A stretch of DNA of 64,000 nucleotides from Lachnospiraceae bacterium (GCA_016282745.1 JAEELL010000085.1:1-64000); one strand, 5' to 3'; counted from the stretch's first letter, positions 1 to 8,435 are shown. The notes: generated from the letters alone by a model not told the origin. Numbers and translations are program-made.

Positions 1-182
1 ACAGTGAATGTAGCTCTGTTGCTTCCACCCTGTTTCTTAAGAACAGTTCCTTCGAAAACCTGAATTCTTTCACGGTTTCCTTCTTTGATCTTTGCGTGTA
101 CTCTTACAGTATCACCTACGTTGAAGCTATCTACAGTTTCTTTCATCTGAGCTGCTTCGATTGATTTGATAATTTCGTTCAT
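1..182 (-). CDS. rplS: 50S ribosomal protein L19 (bL19), 5' part
   Basis: The first 60 codons of bL19 read leftward out of the window, opening [20 protein letters not shown] and continuing with a typical [14 protein letters not shown] stretch. bL19 sits at the 30S-50S interface of the ribosome. The start at 182 is fixed by an AGGAGGC ribosome binding site at 187-193. In Firmicutes rplS normally follows trmD directly; here a 40-kb element separates them, so the gene must rely on the promoter at 259-287. The 3' end lies outside the window. Confidence 0.97.
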   Translation of the reverse strand, partial: MNEIIKSIEAAQMKETVDSFNVGDTVRVHAKIKEGNRERIQVFEGTVLKKQGGSNRATFT

Positions 183-258
183 AATATGCCTCCTAATTAT
201 ATTCGATGTTCTTAATACATTTGTAACAGAGGACCATCTATTTTTTACAGCGTCTATA

Positions 259-287
259 ATAATATCATAAACTCATACCAATTTCAA
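259..287 (-). promoter_or_regulatory. Sigma-A promoter of rplS
   Basis: On the minus strand TTGAAA (282-287) and TATTAT (259-264) are separated by exactly 17 bp and lie about 75 bp before the rplS start. The direct repeat at the element edge begins one base upstream of the -35 box. This promoter can explain continued rplS expression after separation from the trmD operon. Confidence 0.75.
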
Positions 288-288
288 G

Positions 289-314
289 TATTTTATTATA
301 ATATCTTTCGGTCG
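289..314. repeat. Left attachment repeat of the ICE
   Basis: A 26-bp stretch is identical to 40526-40551. Its last 16 bases (299-314, taatatctttcggtcg) also occur at 40509-40524. The 16-bp copies are the simplest attL/attR pair. The longer identity would follow if the chromosomal site was originally a 27-bp tandem repeat. It contains the palindrome TATTATAATA (294-303). Confidence 0.7.
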
Positions 315-491
315 TAAAAATGTCAATAATTTATGCGACATCTTTTTATATTTTAATAAAATCTTAATATTAATGAAATAGGACGATGATTTTTTTAATT
401 TTACAACAAAAAAAATCATCTCGCAATGAGATGTATAATTATTGATATATAATCTTGTTATTTTAAACGCACTTTATCCTATTTTTTATTT
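315..491. other. Left ICE end, non-coding
   Basis: AT-rich sequence between the left repeat and the transposase stop. It holds the transposase terminator (408-433). The innermost bases read CGTAAA (313-318), and the right end read inward also begins CGTAAA (40508 downward), a possible but very short terminal inverted repeat. Confidence 0.4.
408..433 (-). terminator. Intrinsic terminator of the transposase gene
   Basis: On the minus strand CATCTC-attgc-GAGATG (417-433) is followed by a run of eight T (complement of 408-416). It lies about 60 bp after the transposase stop and would protect the rplS promoter region from read-through. Confidence 0.75.
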
Positions 492-1547
492 TTATGCAAA
501 CAATACCCTTAATGCATTTTCATTCTCTGCCAACTCATTTGACGTTTTAAATTCAAATATTTTTCTTGGGTAATCATTCATCCATTTTTGAACTTTCTTG
601 ATATTCCTTTCCGGTATATCATCAAAGACTGTTCCCTTTGGATACCATCGTCTTATTAGCTTATTATTGTTTTCATTACTAGCTCTTTCACAGCTTCTGT
701 AAGCATGACAATAATAAACTGTCGTTCTTTTCTTTTTCTTATTCCTTCTGCTTTTTTCAATTCCCTGCCAATCAGAAAACTCTGTTCCATTGTCTACAGT
801 TATTGTTTTGAAAACTGTTCTGAAATTCTTTTCTCCAATTTTGCGTTCTATTCTATCTAATATACGAACCACTTCCGCAGACGTGTGATTTTTCATCTTA
901 AACACTAATTCATCACGAGTTTTTCGCTCCGTAAGGACTAATAAACATGCTTTTCCTTTTCCCTGTGCTCCAACAACAGTATCCATTTCCCAATGCCCTG
1001 CTTCATCACGTGATTCAATAGACTTCTCTCTGTCATCAATACTTGTTCCAGGAGACAGTTTCTTTGCACATTTAACATGTCGTTTCGTTTTTCCTTTGCG
1101 AGTCTTGTATGGTGTATCTTCCATCGTTATGTTTAAAAACACACCTGCTTTTATATAATTATATAGGGTAGATAAACATATCTTTGTTTTAAAATTCAAT
1201 CCCTTTCTTTCAATCTCCGCTAAAGCAGCGGCGGGAGAGTATCTCTCCTCTCCCACCATCTTTTCTATGTATCTGACAAACTCCATATCATTACATATTT
1301 TCAATGGTCTGCCTTGATTTCTTTTATTTTCGTCAGCTTTCATCTGTGCTAGTTCTGGAGCATAAATTGTATTTTCCGTCCAATCAGAGTTTCTATGAAT
1401 TGTTTTTCCTCTGTGTAATTCACGATATATAGAGCTCCTATGAAAACCTAATTGCTTTGCTATGTCCTCCGGTTTCATACCTGCAGAATGTAATGCTTCT
1501 ATTTTTAATCTATCATCTCTAGTCATCTTCCTGTAAGTCTTCTTCAT
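492..1547 (-). CDS. IS30-family DDE transposase, candidate ICE recombinase
   Basis: A 351-residue protein with the IS30 layout: an N-terminal helix-turn-helix (~8-45, with the family-like LGFHRSSIYRELHRG) and a C-terminal integrase core. The catalytic triad can be read as D189 (WEMDTVVG), D252 (TVDNGTEF) and E292 (SNENNNKL). ATG 1547 is preferred over GTG 1556 because the AGGAG in the end of the upstream CAP gene is correctly spaced only for the ATG. The length is normal, with no frameshift. I see no IS30 terminal inverted repeats closely flanking the gene, so it looks like a resident of the element rather than a separate IS. As the only recombinase in the ICE it is the best candidate for excision and integration (inference). 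Confidence 0.88.
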   Translation of the reverse strand: MKKTYRKMTRDDRLKIEALHSAGMKPEDIAKQLGFHRSSIYRELHRGKTIHRNSDWTENTIYAPELAQMKADENKRNQGRPLKICNDMEFVRYIEKMVGEERYSPAAALAEIERKGLNFKTKICLSTLYNYIKAGVFLNITMEDTPYKTRKGKTKRHVKCAKKLSPGTSIDDREKSIESRDEAGHWEMDTVVGAQGKGKACLLVLTERKTRDELVFKMKNHTSAEVVRILDRIERKIGEKNFRTVFKTITVDNGTEFSDWQGIEKSRRNKKKKRTTVYYCHAYRSCERASNENNNKLIRRWYPKGTVFDDIPERNIKKVQKWMNDYPRKIFEFKTSNELAENENALRVLFA

Positions 1548-1552
1548 AGAAA

Positions 1553-2596
1553 TCACTCTCCTACCATTTTCTTAACCTCTTTGTCATAGTCTTCACACTC
1601 CGTAAATAATGCCGTCCATAAATTACCGTCTATTTCATTATTATGACATTCATAACAAGCTATCGCTCCGCAATAATAATCCTCTTTAGTCATATTCCTA
1701 TAGTGACCAGGTGAATTTTTCCAACTCTGGATTGCACTTTTCCATCCTCGTCCGGCATCATTTAAGTTTTCTCCTAAATTTGTAAATTCTCTGGTTTTTA
1801 ATACATCATCTATTCCATATTTATTTTTAAAATATTGTTTAGAATTTGAGTGTAAGTATTCATGAGACCAACCACCTAAACTTTCATCTTTTGTCATCTC
1901 AAATTTAGAACGAATTTTTGCTATGTTATATAATTCTTCACTCCATTTTAGTGGAGTAACACCTTTAGCAGTTCTTTCCTTGTTCTGTAGAACAAATGCT
2001 TTTTCATCCTCATATCTGTTATATCCTGTATACTCAATTACATTGTGTAATTTATCTGTTTTGATTTTTCTGTAATTACCTGCACTTTTAAACTTTACTG
2101 AACTTGAATACTTTGTATACTCATTTCCTTTAATTCCTCTAACCTTTACCTTATATTTTTCTCCTTTATGTGTTCCGGTAAATACATAATATGTCTTCTT
2201 TGTTGTTTTTTCTTTTAAGAAAACATATTTCTGATAAACAGGTGAGTATCTATAAAGCTTCACTTCATATTTTTTTACTTTACTAATTTTCTTCCAAGAA
2301 ATTTTATAACCTTTTTTATAAGTAAATTTCTTTAATGCATAATTTCCATTCTTTACTCCCCATGATTTATATGTACTTTTTTTAATACAAGTTTTTACAC
2401 CTTTAACTTTTTTCTTTTCAAAGACTGACAATCTCTTAACGGTTTCTTTTTCAACAACTTTTGTTGTTATCAGTTCTTCGGTAGTAGTTTCAACTACTGC
2501 CTTAGTCATTTCATCAGCTTTAATAGTTTTCATATCTCCTGTTATAAAAAGAATAAATAAAAATAATGTTAACCCTTTAAGTAATAATTTCTTCAT
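1553..2596 (-). CDS. Secreted CAP (SCP/PR-1) domain protein with Fn3-like module
   Basis: A 347-residue protein with a signal peptide (MKKLLLKG, then LTLFLFILFITG) and a TTTEEL-like Thr/Glu stretch. A basic tyrosine-rich beta module (~residues 80-175, ISWKKISKVKKYEVKLY) resembles fibronectin type III. The C-terminal CAP domain has HEYLHSNS, LGENL and SWKNSPGHYRNM. CAP proteins are extracellular; their bacterial roles are mostly unknown. The start at 2596 has a GGAAAGGGG ribosome binding site just after palindrome copy 1. The stop overlaps the region before the transposase, so the two are probably co-translated. It may act on the cell surface during mating or be unrelated cargo. Confidence 0.8.
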   Translation of the reverse strand: MKKLLLKGLTLFLFILFITGDMKTIKADEMTKAVVETTTEELITTKVVEKETVKRLSVFEKKKVKGVKTCIKKSTYKSWGVKNGNYALKKFTYKKGYKISWKKISKVKKYEVKLYRYSPVYQKYVFLKEKTTKKTYYVFTGTHKGEKYKVKVRGIKGNEYTKYSSSVKFKSAGNYRKIKTDKLHNVIEYTGYNRYEDEKAFVLQNKERTAKGVTPLKWSEELYNIAKIRSKFEMTKDESLGGWSHEYLHSNSKQYFKNKYGIDDVLKTREFTNLGENLNDAGRGWKSAIQSWKNSPGHYRNMTKEDYYCGAIACYECHNNEIDGNLWTALFTECEDYDKEVKKMVGE

Positions 2597-2618
2597 TTTA
2601 AACCCCTTTCCAGTCAAG

Positions 2619-2636
2619 GGGGTCAATATTGACCCC
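2619..2636. repeat. 18-bp palindrome, copy 1
   Basis: GGGGTCAATATTGACCCC, perfect dyad, 23 bp before the CAP gene start and directly 5' of its ribosome binding site. Confidence 0.9.
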
Positions 2637-2670
2637 TAAACAATTTTAAGTCATTATATAGTCCTAATAT

Positions 2671-3018
2671 TTATTTCATCGATAACAATGCTGCACAGTA
2701 TTCAACCATACACTGAAAGAATACTGCCGATACAGGTATGCCTTTTATATTTGCCACTATTTTTAAATTTTCTCTCTGCTCATTTTCCATCCACACAGTA
2801 AACATTGTTTCACGTGCGATGTAATTTGGATCAGATCTCTTTGTTATATATAATCTCGGATCTATTTCCAAATCGCCTTCTAAAAAATAGTTGATTGCTC
2901 TTTTTACAAAAACCACTTTTGTAACTTCCTGTTCTTTGGATAGTCTGTCAATGTAACTGTATATCTGTGCGGTTATATATGCTGAAAATAAACGTTTATC
3001 TTCATTGTTGTTTCCCAT
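2671..3018 (-). CDS. Small ribbon-helix-helix-like protein next to ParB
   Basis: A 115-residue protein without a secure family. Residues ~10-48 (FSAYITAQIYSYIDRLSKEQEVTKVVFVKRAINYFLEG, in pieces) look like a beta strand followed by two helices, as in ribbon-helix-helix repressors. A second similar unit may lie at ~72-112 (FTVWMENEQRENLKI...VSAVFFQCMVEY). The ribosome binding site GGAG lies in the last codon and stop of the upstream ParB gene, so the two are translationally coupled. It is one candidate binder for the 18-bp palindrome (inference). Confidence 0.5.
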   Translation of the reverse strand: MGNNNEDKRLFSAYITAQIYSYIDRLSKEQEVTKVVFVKRAINYFLEGDLEIDPRLYITKRSDPNYIARETMFTVWMENEQRENLKIVANIKGIPVSAVFFQCMVEYCAALLSMK

Positions 3019-3022
3019 AATA

Positions 3023-4042
3023 CTACTCCTGCATCAAAACTTTTTTTAATCTATCTAGTATATTATCATATTTTTCTTTATCGGTGGAATTTAAATATAC
3101 CTGATTGAGTTTTAAATGTCTGAGTACATCCTTCAAGTCTTTTTTTAGTTTTGCATCTGTAATTAGCACCTCATCACTAACTTCTCTTTTATAAGACTCT
3201 ACATCCTGTACATTAACTGTTGTTTGGTTAACTGTTGCATCTTTAACAAGAGCTTTCTGTTCTTCTTCATCAAGTTTTTCTGTGGCTGCTTCTGCGACTC
3301 CCAATGAAACATCTCCCTGCATTAAGCTCTGTTTAATATCTTCACTTGCATTCTTATCAACTTTTTCAAATCGGTTAATCGTTCCCCTACTCATTCCGGT
3401 TGTCTTTGCTAAAATATCTCTTGTCTTTTCTCCTTTAATAGCTATTTCAATCTCGTTACCGTCATCATCATAACCAGGAATAGAAGTCACCCCATTTTCA
3501 CGAAGTTCGGAAATTATTTCTTTCCATTCTTTTATTTCCATGTACGCATCTGCATCTGTATACTTACGTTGATTCATATTAGTGGTAATCAATGCATATC
3601 TTTCTTTATTCTTTTCTGACAGTTTTAAATTGATATCTCTTACATCTTTTACAACACATGGAATTAATGTATATGCATTCCATTCCGGAACATCCGGATC
3701 AGCAATCAGTTCATCAATCGCCGTAAGTCTTCTTTCTCCACCAAGAACCATATATCTGTTATCTGCATCCTTTGACTTAACATTGATAGGATTTATCAAT
3801 CCATATACTCTTATTGATTCTTTTAACTGTTCTATTCCCTGAATACTATATTTATTGTCCGGATTCTTTAAAATCTGATTCCTAGGAATATGTGTAAGTT
3901 CCATTTTAACAGTATCTTTTGAAACATCTGACAGCAAACCTGCTCCCACTTGAACCTTTTCTTCTCTCTGTTCATCATCCTTATTTTTTAATTCATCTAA
4001 GTTTTCTCCACCAGTAATTGATTTCATTGTAAACTTTCCCAT
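3023..4042 (-). CDS. parB: ParB/Spo0J-like partition protein
   Basis: A ParB N-terminal domain is visible: IPRNQILKNPDNKYSIQGI, then LKESIRVYGLINPINV and the box II motif GGERRL. A KorB-like helix-turn-helix follows (ILAKTTGMSRGTINRF), then a coiled C-terminus. ParB proteins bind parS centromeres and, through the N-terminal CTPase fold, spread along DNA. The start at 4042 follows GGAAGGAG. With the ParA gene at 4388-5203 it would stabilise the excised circular element. Its binding site is unknown; the repeated palindrome is an obvious candidate. Confidence 0.85.
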   Translation of the reverse strand: MGKFTMKSITGGENLDELKNKDDEQREEKVQVGAGLLSDVSKDTVKMELTHIPRNQILKNPDNKYSIQGIEQLKESIRVYGLINPINVKSKDADNRYMVLGGERRLTAIDELIADPDVPEWNAYTLIPCVVKDVRDINLKLSEKNKERYALITTNMNQRKYTDADAYMEIKEWKEIISELRENGVTSIPGYDDDGNEIEIAIKGEKTRDILAKTTGMSRGTINRFEKVDKNASEDIKQSLMQGDVSLGVAEAATEKLDEEEQKALVKDATVNQTTVNVQDVESYKREVSDEVLITDAKLKKDLKDVLRHLKLNQVYLNSTDKEKYDNILDRLKKVLMQE

Positions 4043-4109
4043 TTCTGCTCCTTCCATTATTCATCATTTTTTTACAGCTTTAAAATATCTCATAAACATT
4101 TACATCGTC

Positions 4110-4328
4110 TTAGCTGAATACTTTATCTCTTAAAAAGAAAAACATTATAATCGTGCCCAAAAATAAAGCTATTGTTACAGCTATCCTTTTCAATTTATAT
4201 CTTGCTTCTTCCCTTATTTGGTCATTTGGACTGCCCAAATCATTCCACCAAAACCCACTAAGAATTCCTACAAGTGGAATGAAAAGTAATCCCGCAATTA
4301 TTACCATATTTGTCATTATATCTTTCAT
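4110..4328 (-). CDS. Small two-helix membrane protein
   Basis: A 72-residue protein with hydrophobic segments at ~8-25 (MVIIAGLLFIPLVGILSGF) and ~48-66 (IAVTIALFLGTIIMFFFL), joined by a charged loop. No family is recognised. It lies between the parA and parB homologues in the same direction, with an AGAGGA ribosome binding site. Confidence 0.55.
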   Translation of the reverse strand: MKDIMTNMVIIAGLLFIPLVGILSGFWWNDLGSPNDQIREEARYKLKRIAVTIALFLGTIIMFFFLRDKVFS

Positions 4329-4387
4329 AACTATTATCCTCTAAAAAAACATCGGGATTTATTATCCACCTTGCCTTTCCAATCTTG

Positions 4388-5203
4388 TTATATTCTTTCA
4401 AAAATATATTCTGTCAACTTTAAATAATCTTCTGTCACCTTACTTTTATTTTTCCCACTATCGTAAGCTAATAATGGAATCTGCATCAAGCTACTCTCTT
4501 CAACATTTTTACTTGTTCCAATATTAACTGGAATAATGTATTGTCCAAACACTTCATTAAGTAAGTTATAAACTGATTTCGATACATTCTTTCTTCCATT
4601 CCACTGAGTAAAGAACATTCCACCCATTTTTAATTTTGAATTATATCTTGAAACTACTTTATACAAATTCATAACGATTGCAGCTCCAAGAAGTGATCCG
4701 CCATCACATCGAAGTGGTACATATAATTCATCCGCTGCAACCAGTCCATTAATATTTATAATGCTTACGGATGGACTGGTATCAATAATACAGTAATCAT
4801 ATTCATCCTGAATTTTTTCCAAGTGTTCTTTTAATTTGAATTGTTGCGGTGTACGAACGTCCGCTTTCATCCGTTCCTCCGCTTCCGAAAGTGTCAGATA
4901 ACTTGGAATAATATCCAGGTTGTCATATTCTGTTTTCTTAATACACTCATGAATATCCAATTCCGTATCAAGTAATAAGTCCTCTACAGATTTATCTGTT
5001 CCACTTTTTTCTCCCTTATACACTTCAAAAAACTGCTTCATGAAATTTACTTCATTAAACATCGATGTTGTATTCATCTGTGGATCCAAATCAACGATAA
5101 GCACTTTTTTATTATATTGTGAAGCTAACATATGTGCAACACTTGTTACACTGGCTGTCTTTCCAACACCGCCCTTATTATTAAAAAATATAATTGTTTT
5201 CAT
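4388..5203 (-). CDS. parA: ParA-family partition ATPase
   Basis: A deviant Walker A KGGVGKT lies at residues 10-16, followed by a Walker A' segment (LIVDLDPQMNTTSM) and the switch IIDTSPSVSI. This is a typical 271-residue ParA/Soj. It would drive segregation of the circular element with ParB. The start MKTIIFFNN at 5203 is chosen over an upstream in-frame start because AGGAG is correctly placed and the ParA fold begins there. The long leader (5204-5328) contains a 10-bp inverted repeat (5276-5285/5300-5309) around TTGACA, a plausible autoregulated promoter. Confidence 0.88.
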   Translation of the reverse strand: MKTIIFFNNKGGVGKTASVTSVAHMLASQYNKKVLIVDLDPQMNTTSMFNEVNFMKQFFEVYKGEKSGTDKSVEDLLLDTELDIHECIKKTEYDNLDIIPSYLTLSEAEERMKADVRTPQQFKLKEHLEKIQDEYDYCIIDTSPSVSIININGLVAADELYVPLRCDGGSLLGAAIVMNLYKVVSRYNSKLKMGGMFFTQWNGRKNVSKSVYNLLNEVFGQYIIPVNIGTSKNVEESSLMQIPLLAYDSGKNKSKVTEDYLKLTEYIFERI

Positions 5204-5275
5204 ATTCTGTTTTCTCCTAACTGTATTTATTTTTGTCTTTTGTTTTATATAAAACTTTCTTTTCTTTACCTTAAC

Positions 5276-5309
5276 ATTATATATAACAATTGTCAATATT
5301 ATATATAAT
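5276..5309 (-). promoter_or_regulatory. AT-rich inverted repeat upstream of parA
   Basis: ATTATATATA (5276-5285) and TATATATAAT (5300-5309) flank a segment that contains TTGACA on the minus strand and the palindrome CAATTG. The position, ~75 bp before the parA start, suits a promoter with an operator. Confidence 0.45.
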
Positions 5310-5328
5310 ATTTCATTTCAATTTTTTA

Positions 5329-5346
5329 GGGGTCAATATTGACCCC
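5329..5346. repeat. 18-bp palindrome, copy 2
   Basis: Perfect GGGGTCAATATTGACCCC, just after the relaxase stop and 126 bp before the parA start. Confidence 0.9.
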
Positions 5347-5353
5347 TAACTTA

Positions 5354-8221
5354 TTATCGTTCATTTTCATCCATTTCAATCCTTGTAAGTTCATCATGTT
5401 CTCGCTCATTCATTTGTTTCTCAAACTCATTGTCCATTGCCTTTTTCAGTTTTTTAATCGCAGAAGAAACACCAATTCCTCTTCTGATTTTTCTCCGGTA
5501 ATCTTCTTGTTGGTACCGCTTTGATATCTTCTTAAAATCTTTTAATATATCTTTTGCAAGTTCATTATTCATTTCTGCAGCTCTGGTAAAGTAATCTTTT
5601 GCAAGATCATTGTTTCGTTCTACATGGTTTCCTTTCAAGTATTCAAAGCCCAACTTTATCAATGCAAAATCATTTCCCATCTCTGCAGCCTTTTCCAGAT
5701 ATGCAATTCCTTTTTCAGCATCATATTGTGGCAATGATTCATCTAAATATATTTTTCCTAAACTATATGCAGCATAATGATTTTTCTCTGCAACTTCCGC
5801 AAACCAATATATTGCTTTATCAATATTCTGTTTTGTATTTTCTCCGGAGTAATACTCTTTTCCCAGTCTGTATTGTGCAAACTCATTTCCATCCCAAGAA
5901 GCTTCTTCAAGATATGCAATTCCCATTTCCGGATTATAATAACTTTCATTTACGTTTAAATAAATTTTTGCCAGATTATACTTTGCATACTTGTTATCAC
6001 TTTTTTCAAAACAGTTTATTGCTTTGGCATAGTCATCTTCATTCATATAAATCTTACCTAACTTATACGAAGCTATCTCGTTTCCATTTTGAACAGATTT
6101 TTCAAACCACTGTTTTGCCTTTTCAATATCCTGCATACCATACCTGTCTGAATAATATACATTGCCAAGTGAATACATTGCCATTGCATTTTTTCCTTTT
6201 GTAGCTGCAATGTTCAGATAATTCATAGCAGCTTTTATTTTTTCCTGTTCTCCGGTTTCAAGATACAATTGCGATAGCTTATTCATGGCAAATACATTTT
6301 TAGCTTCTGCAGCTTTCTCCAAATATTCAATAGCTGTATCCCTATTTTCATCTACTCCTTTTCCATTTAGATACATCATACCTATTCTGTATTCCAGATT
6401 ATCATCTTCTTGTTTTGCTTCCATACTCATAAATCCTGCAAATGCTTGACCGTATAATTCATCAATTTTTGATTGGGGGTCAATATTGACCCCTAACTTC
6501 TTTTCGCCATTTTCAAGCATGCTGGCGGCCTTATAAGATGCATATGCGTTTACATCAGAAACCTCTTCAAAATAAGCGAAAGCCTTATCATAATCTTTTT
6601 CCATTCCCTGTCCATTATAAGCCATTTTACCCAGCATGTATTTTGAAAATTGATTTCCTGACTTTTCAAACATCATTGCAGCTTTTTCATAATTAATATC
6701 ATCACCTAATCCATAGTAATACATCTTCCCGATTCTATATGACAGATAACTTTGTTTTTTAATATCGCCACCGGATAATTTTAATTGATTCTCAAATCCT
6801 CTTAATGCCAGCTGATAATACTTGTTTGCCGTATCAATATCAATTTGCTTTCCTCTTCCATATTTATATATATCTCCAAACTCATATGTTGCCAGTATAT
6901 TTCCTTTTCTATGTTCATTCACAAGAATGTTTATCGCTTTGTCATAATCCGGATTCTTTTTATGAATTAACTTTTTTGCATACTTGTACTCTTTGCTCCA
7001 CTCATAATATGTACTCTCAACATCAGCTTCCGGCTCAATAAAATCTTCCAGCTGTTTGTTTGCATTTCTATCAAATTTCGCTTCGATATCCGGTTCAAAA
7101 TCTTCAAATTTCTCCAGGGGGTCAATATTGACCCCTAACTCTTTTTCATCATTTTTTAACTGCTTATCATACTCTCTTATTTCTCGCAAAATTGCATTTC
7201 CCAGTCTGGTATGAAGATCTTTAATCTTTCCTTCTTTGTAGCTCCGGTCTGTTTTTCCATAAGCAATTTTATAATTTGCTTCTCTCTTCTCCGTGACCTT
7301 GTTGAACTCTTCAATATCTTCCTTATGGTACATCTCAATATATGTATCTGCCAACTTATCAATCTCCGGTCTTAATGAGTGAAGAATATTATTATTGTAA
7401 TTCCACAAGTTTCTGTTAACGTCCGGCATTCTTTTATACAATCTCAGGAACTGATCCGCCAGCTCTTTATCTTTACTAAGGGGATGTTCTTTTTTCTGTT
7501 TAACGATACTTTCTCTGATAATTTTATTTATAACAATATTGTTTTCTTTATCATTTATAATCTCATTCACAACCTGTCGCTTACATTCTTCAATACTGCT
7601 CGGTTTAAAACTTCCTTTCGTTTCCAAATCCTTTATTATATTTCCATCTTTATCTTTAACAGGAACTTTTTTCTTTCTTCCTGAGTCATCCGTTATTTCT
7701 TCGTATCTGGTATACTCCTTTTTTTCTCTAATCGGTTCCGGCTCTATTGTTGCAACATGAACATGAATATTATCGGTGTTAAAATGAATCGCAGCACTCC
7801 ATACTGCATTTTGCAGATTTTCTTTTTCGAGCATGGAATCAACTGCTTTTCTTGTTATTGCTTTCAACCGTTGCTCATCCAACGTTTGAATTGAAGAATC
7901 ATAAATCCCATTTTCTTCTAACCATCGGTTATCAAATGAAATAACTGTCTGCCACATAAGGCTTTCTTTTTCCTGTGCAGCTTCAAACAACTTTTTCATT
8001 TCCTTTTTATCGCTAACTGATAGTTCATCTTTTGTTCTGTTAAATATACTGGATGTCTTTTCAGGATTTCCCATGTAATCCTGATACAAATTATACTTAT
8101 ATGAATTGTCTTTTCGTGTAGCCTCATCTCTATCTATGTAATCTATATAAGCTTTAAATGCTTTTGTTTTTGGCTTACAAAACTTTGTTACTACAACAAC
8201 TCCTGCTTTAATCTCTCCCAT
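5354..8221 (-). CDS. MobP-type relaxase with C-terminal Sel1 repeats
   Basis: The N-terminal ~270 residues are a relaxase: VVVVTKFCKPKTKAFKAYIDY near the start and the metal-binding motif HFNTDNIHVHVATIEP near residue 165. Relaxases nick oriT and stay covalently bound to the transferred strand. The C-terminal ~550 residues are tandem Sel1-like/TPR repeats (for example YRIGKMYYYGLGDDINYEKAA), an alpha-solenoid for protein contacts. Two palindrome copies lie inside the frame and encode LGVNIDP at two places. ATG 8221 is chosen over GTG 8230 because AAGGTGG is correctly spaced for it. The combination resembles MobP2-type Firmicutes relaxases (family memory). Confidence 0.85.
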   Translation of the reverse strand: MGEIKAGVVVVTKFCKPKTKAFKAYIDYIDRDEATRKDNSYKYNLYQDYMGNPEKTSSIFNRTKDELSVSDKKEMKKLFEAAQEKESLMWQTVISFDNRWLEENGIYDSSIQTLDEQRLKAITRKAVDSMLEKENLQNAVWSAAIHFNTDNIHVHVATIEPEPIREKKEYTRYEEITDDSGRKKKVPVKDKDGNIIKDLETKGSFKPSSIEECKRQVVNEIINDKENNIVINKIIRESIVKQKKEHPLSKDKELADQFLRLYKRMPDVNRNLWNYNNNILHSLRPEIDKLADTYIEMYHKEDIEEFNKVTEKREANYKIAYGKTDRSYKEGKIKDLHTRLGNAILREIREYDKQLKNDEKELGVNIDPLEKFEDFEPDIEAKFDRNANKQLEDFIEPEADVESTYYEWSKEYKYAKKLIHKKNPDYDKAINILVNEHRKGNILATYEFGDIYKYGRGKQIDIDTANKYYQLALRGFENQLKLSGGDIKKQSYLSYRIGKMYYYGLGDDINYEKAAMMFEKSGNQFSKYMLGKMAYNGQGMEKDYDKAFAYFEEVSDVNAYASYKAASMLENGEKKLGVNIDPQSKIDELYGQAFAGFMSMEAKQEDDNLEYRIGMMYLNGKGVDENRDTAIEYLEKAAEAKNVFAMNKLSQLYLETGEQEKIKAAMNYLNIAATKGKNAMAMYSLGNVYYSDRYGMQDIEKAKQWFEKSVQNGNEIASYKLGKIYMNEDDYAKAINCFEKSDNKYAKYNLAKIYLNVNESYYNPEMGIAYLEEASWDGNEFAQYRLGKEYYSGENTKQNIDKAIYWFAEVAEKNHYAAYSLGKIYLDESLPQYDAEKGIAYLEKAAEMGNDFALIKLGFEYLKGNHVERNNDLAKDYFTRAAEMNNELAKDILKDFKKISKRYQQEDYRRKIRRGIGVSSAIKKLKKAMDNEFEKQMNEREHDELTRIEMDENER
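6476..6493. repeat. 18-bp palindrome, copy 3 (inside relaxase gene)
   Basis: Perfect core within the Sel1 region; read as Gly-Val-Asn-Ile-Asp-Pro in the relaxase frame. Confidence 0.9.
7118..7135. repeat. 18-bp palindrome, copy 4 (inside relaxase gene)
   Basis: Perfect core at the border between the relaxase and Sel1 parts; encodes the same Gly-Val-Asn-Ile-Asp-Pro. Confidence 0.9.
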
Positions 8222-8242
8222 TTTGCCCACCTTATAAATTTA

Positions 8243-8260
8243 GGGGTCAATATTGACCCC
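8243..8260. repeat. 18-bp palindrome, copy 5
   Basis: Perfect core with TTTA/TAAA extensions, 22 bp before the relaxase start and 5' of its ribosome binding site. Confidence 0.9.
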
Positions 8261-8304
8261 TAAACTTTTCCCTTCACTTTTTTATCATTTCTTTCTTATA
8301 AAAC

Positions 8305-8367
8305 AAAGCAGGAAACCGTATCTTTGCTTTTGGTTTATTGGTATACACGAGGAGTGTTTCCTGCTTT
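8305..8367 (-). promoter_or_regulatory. Long inverted repeat upstream of the relaxase
   Basis: AAAGCAGGAAAC (8305-8316) is repeated inverted as GTTTCCTGCTTT (8356-8367) around a 39-nt spacer. It lies between palindrome copies 5 and 6. It could be part of oriT, a leader-RNA structure or an operator; the sequence alone does not decide. Confidence 0.5.
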
Positions 8368-8400
8368 ATTAGCACATGATTATTTGTCCTTTTTTATTTA

Positions 8401-8418
8401 GGGGTCAATATTGACCCC
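8401..8418. repeat. 18-bp palindrome, copy 6
   Basis: Perfect core between the excisionase-like gene and the relaxase leader. Confidence 0.9.
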
Positions 8419-8435
8419 TAACTTTTTCTGTTACT

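Noticed and set aside
492..1547. The transposase as a separate IS30 copy inserted into the ICE.
   Set aside because: No matching terminal inverted repeats are visible on its two sides, and its ribosome binding site is supplied by the upstream CAP gene.
5599..6204. A 201-residue plus-strand reading frame opposite the relaxase.
   Set aside because: It is the complement of the Sel1-repeat coding region, with odd His/Phe-rich composition and no ribosome binding site.
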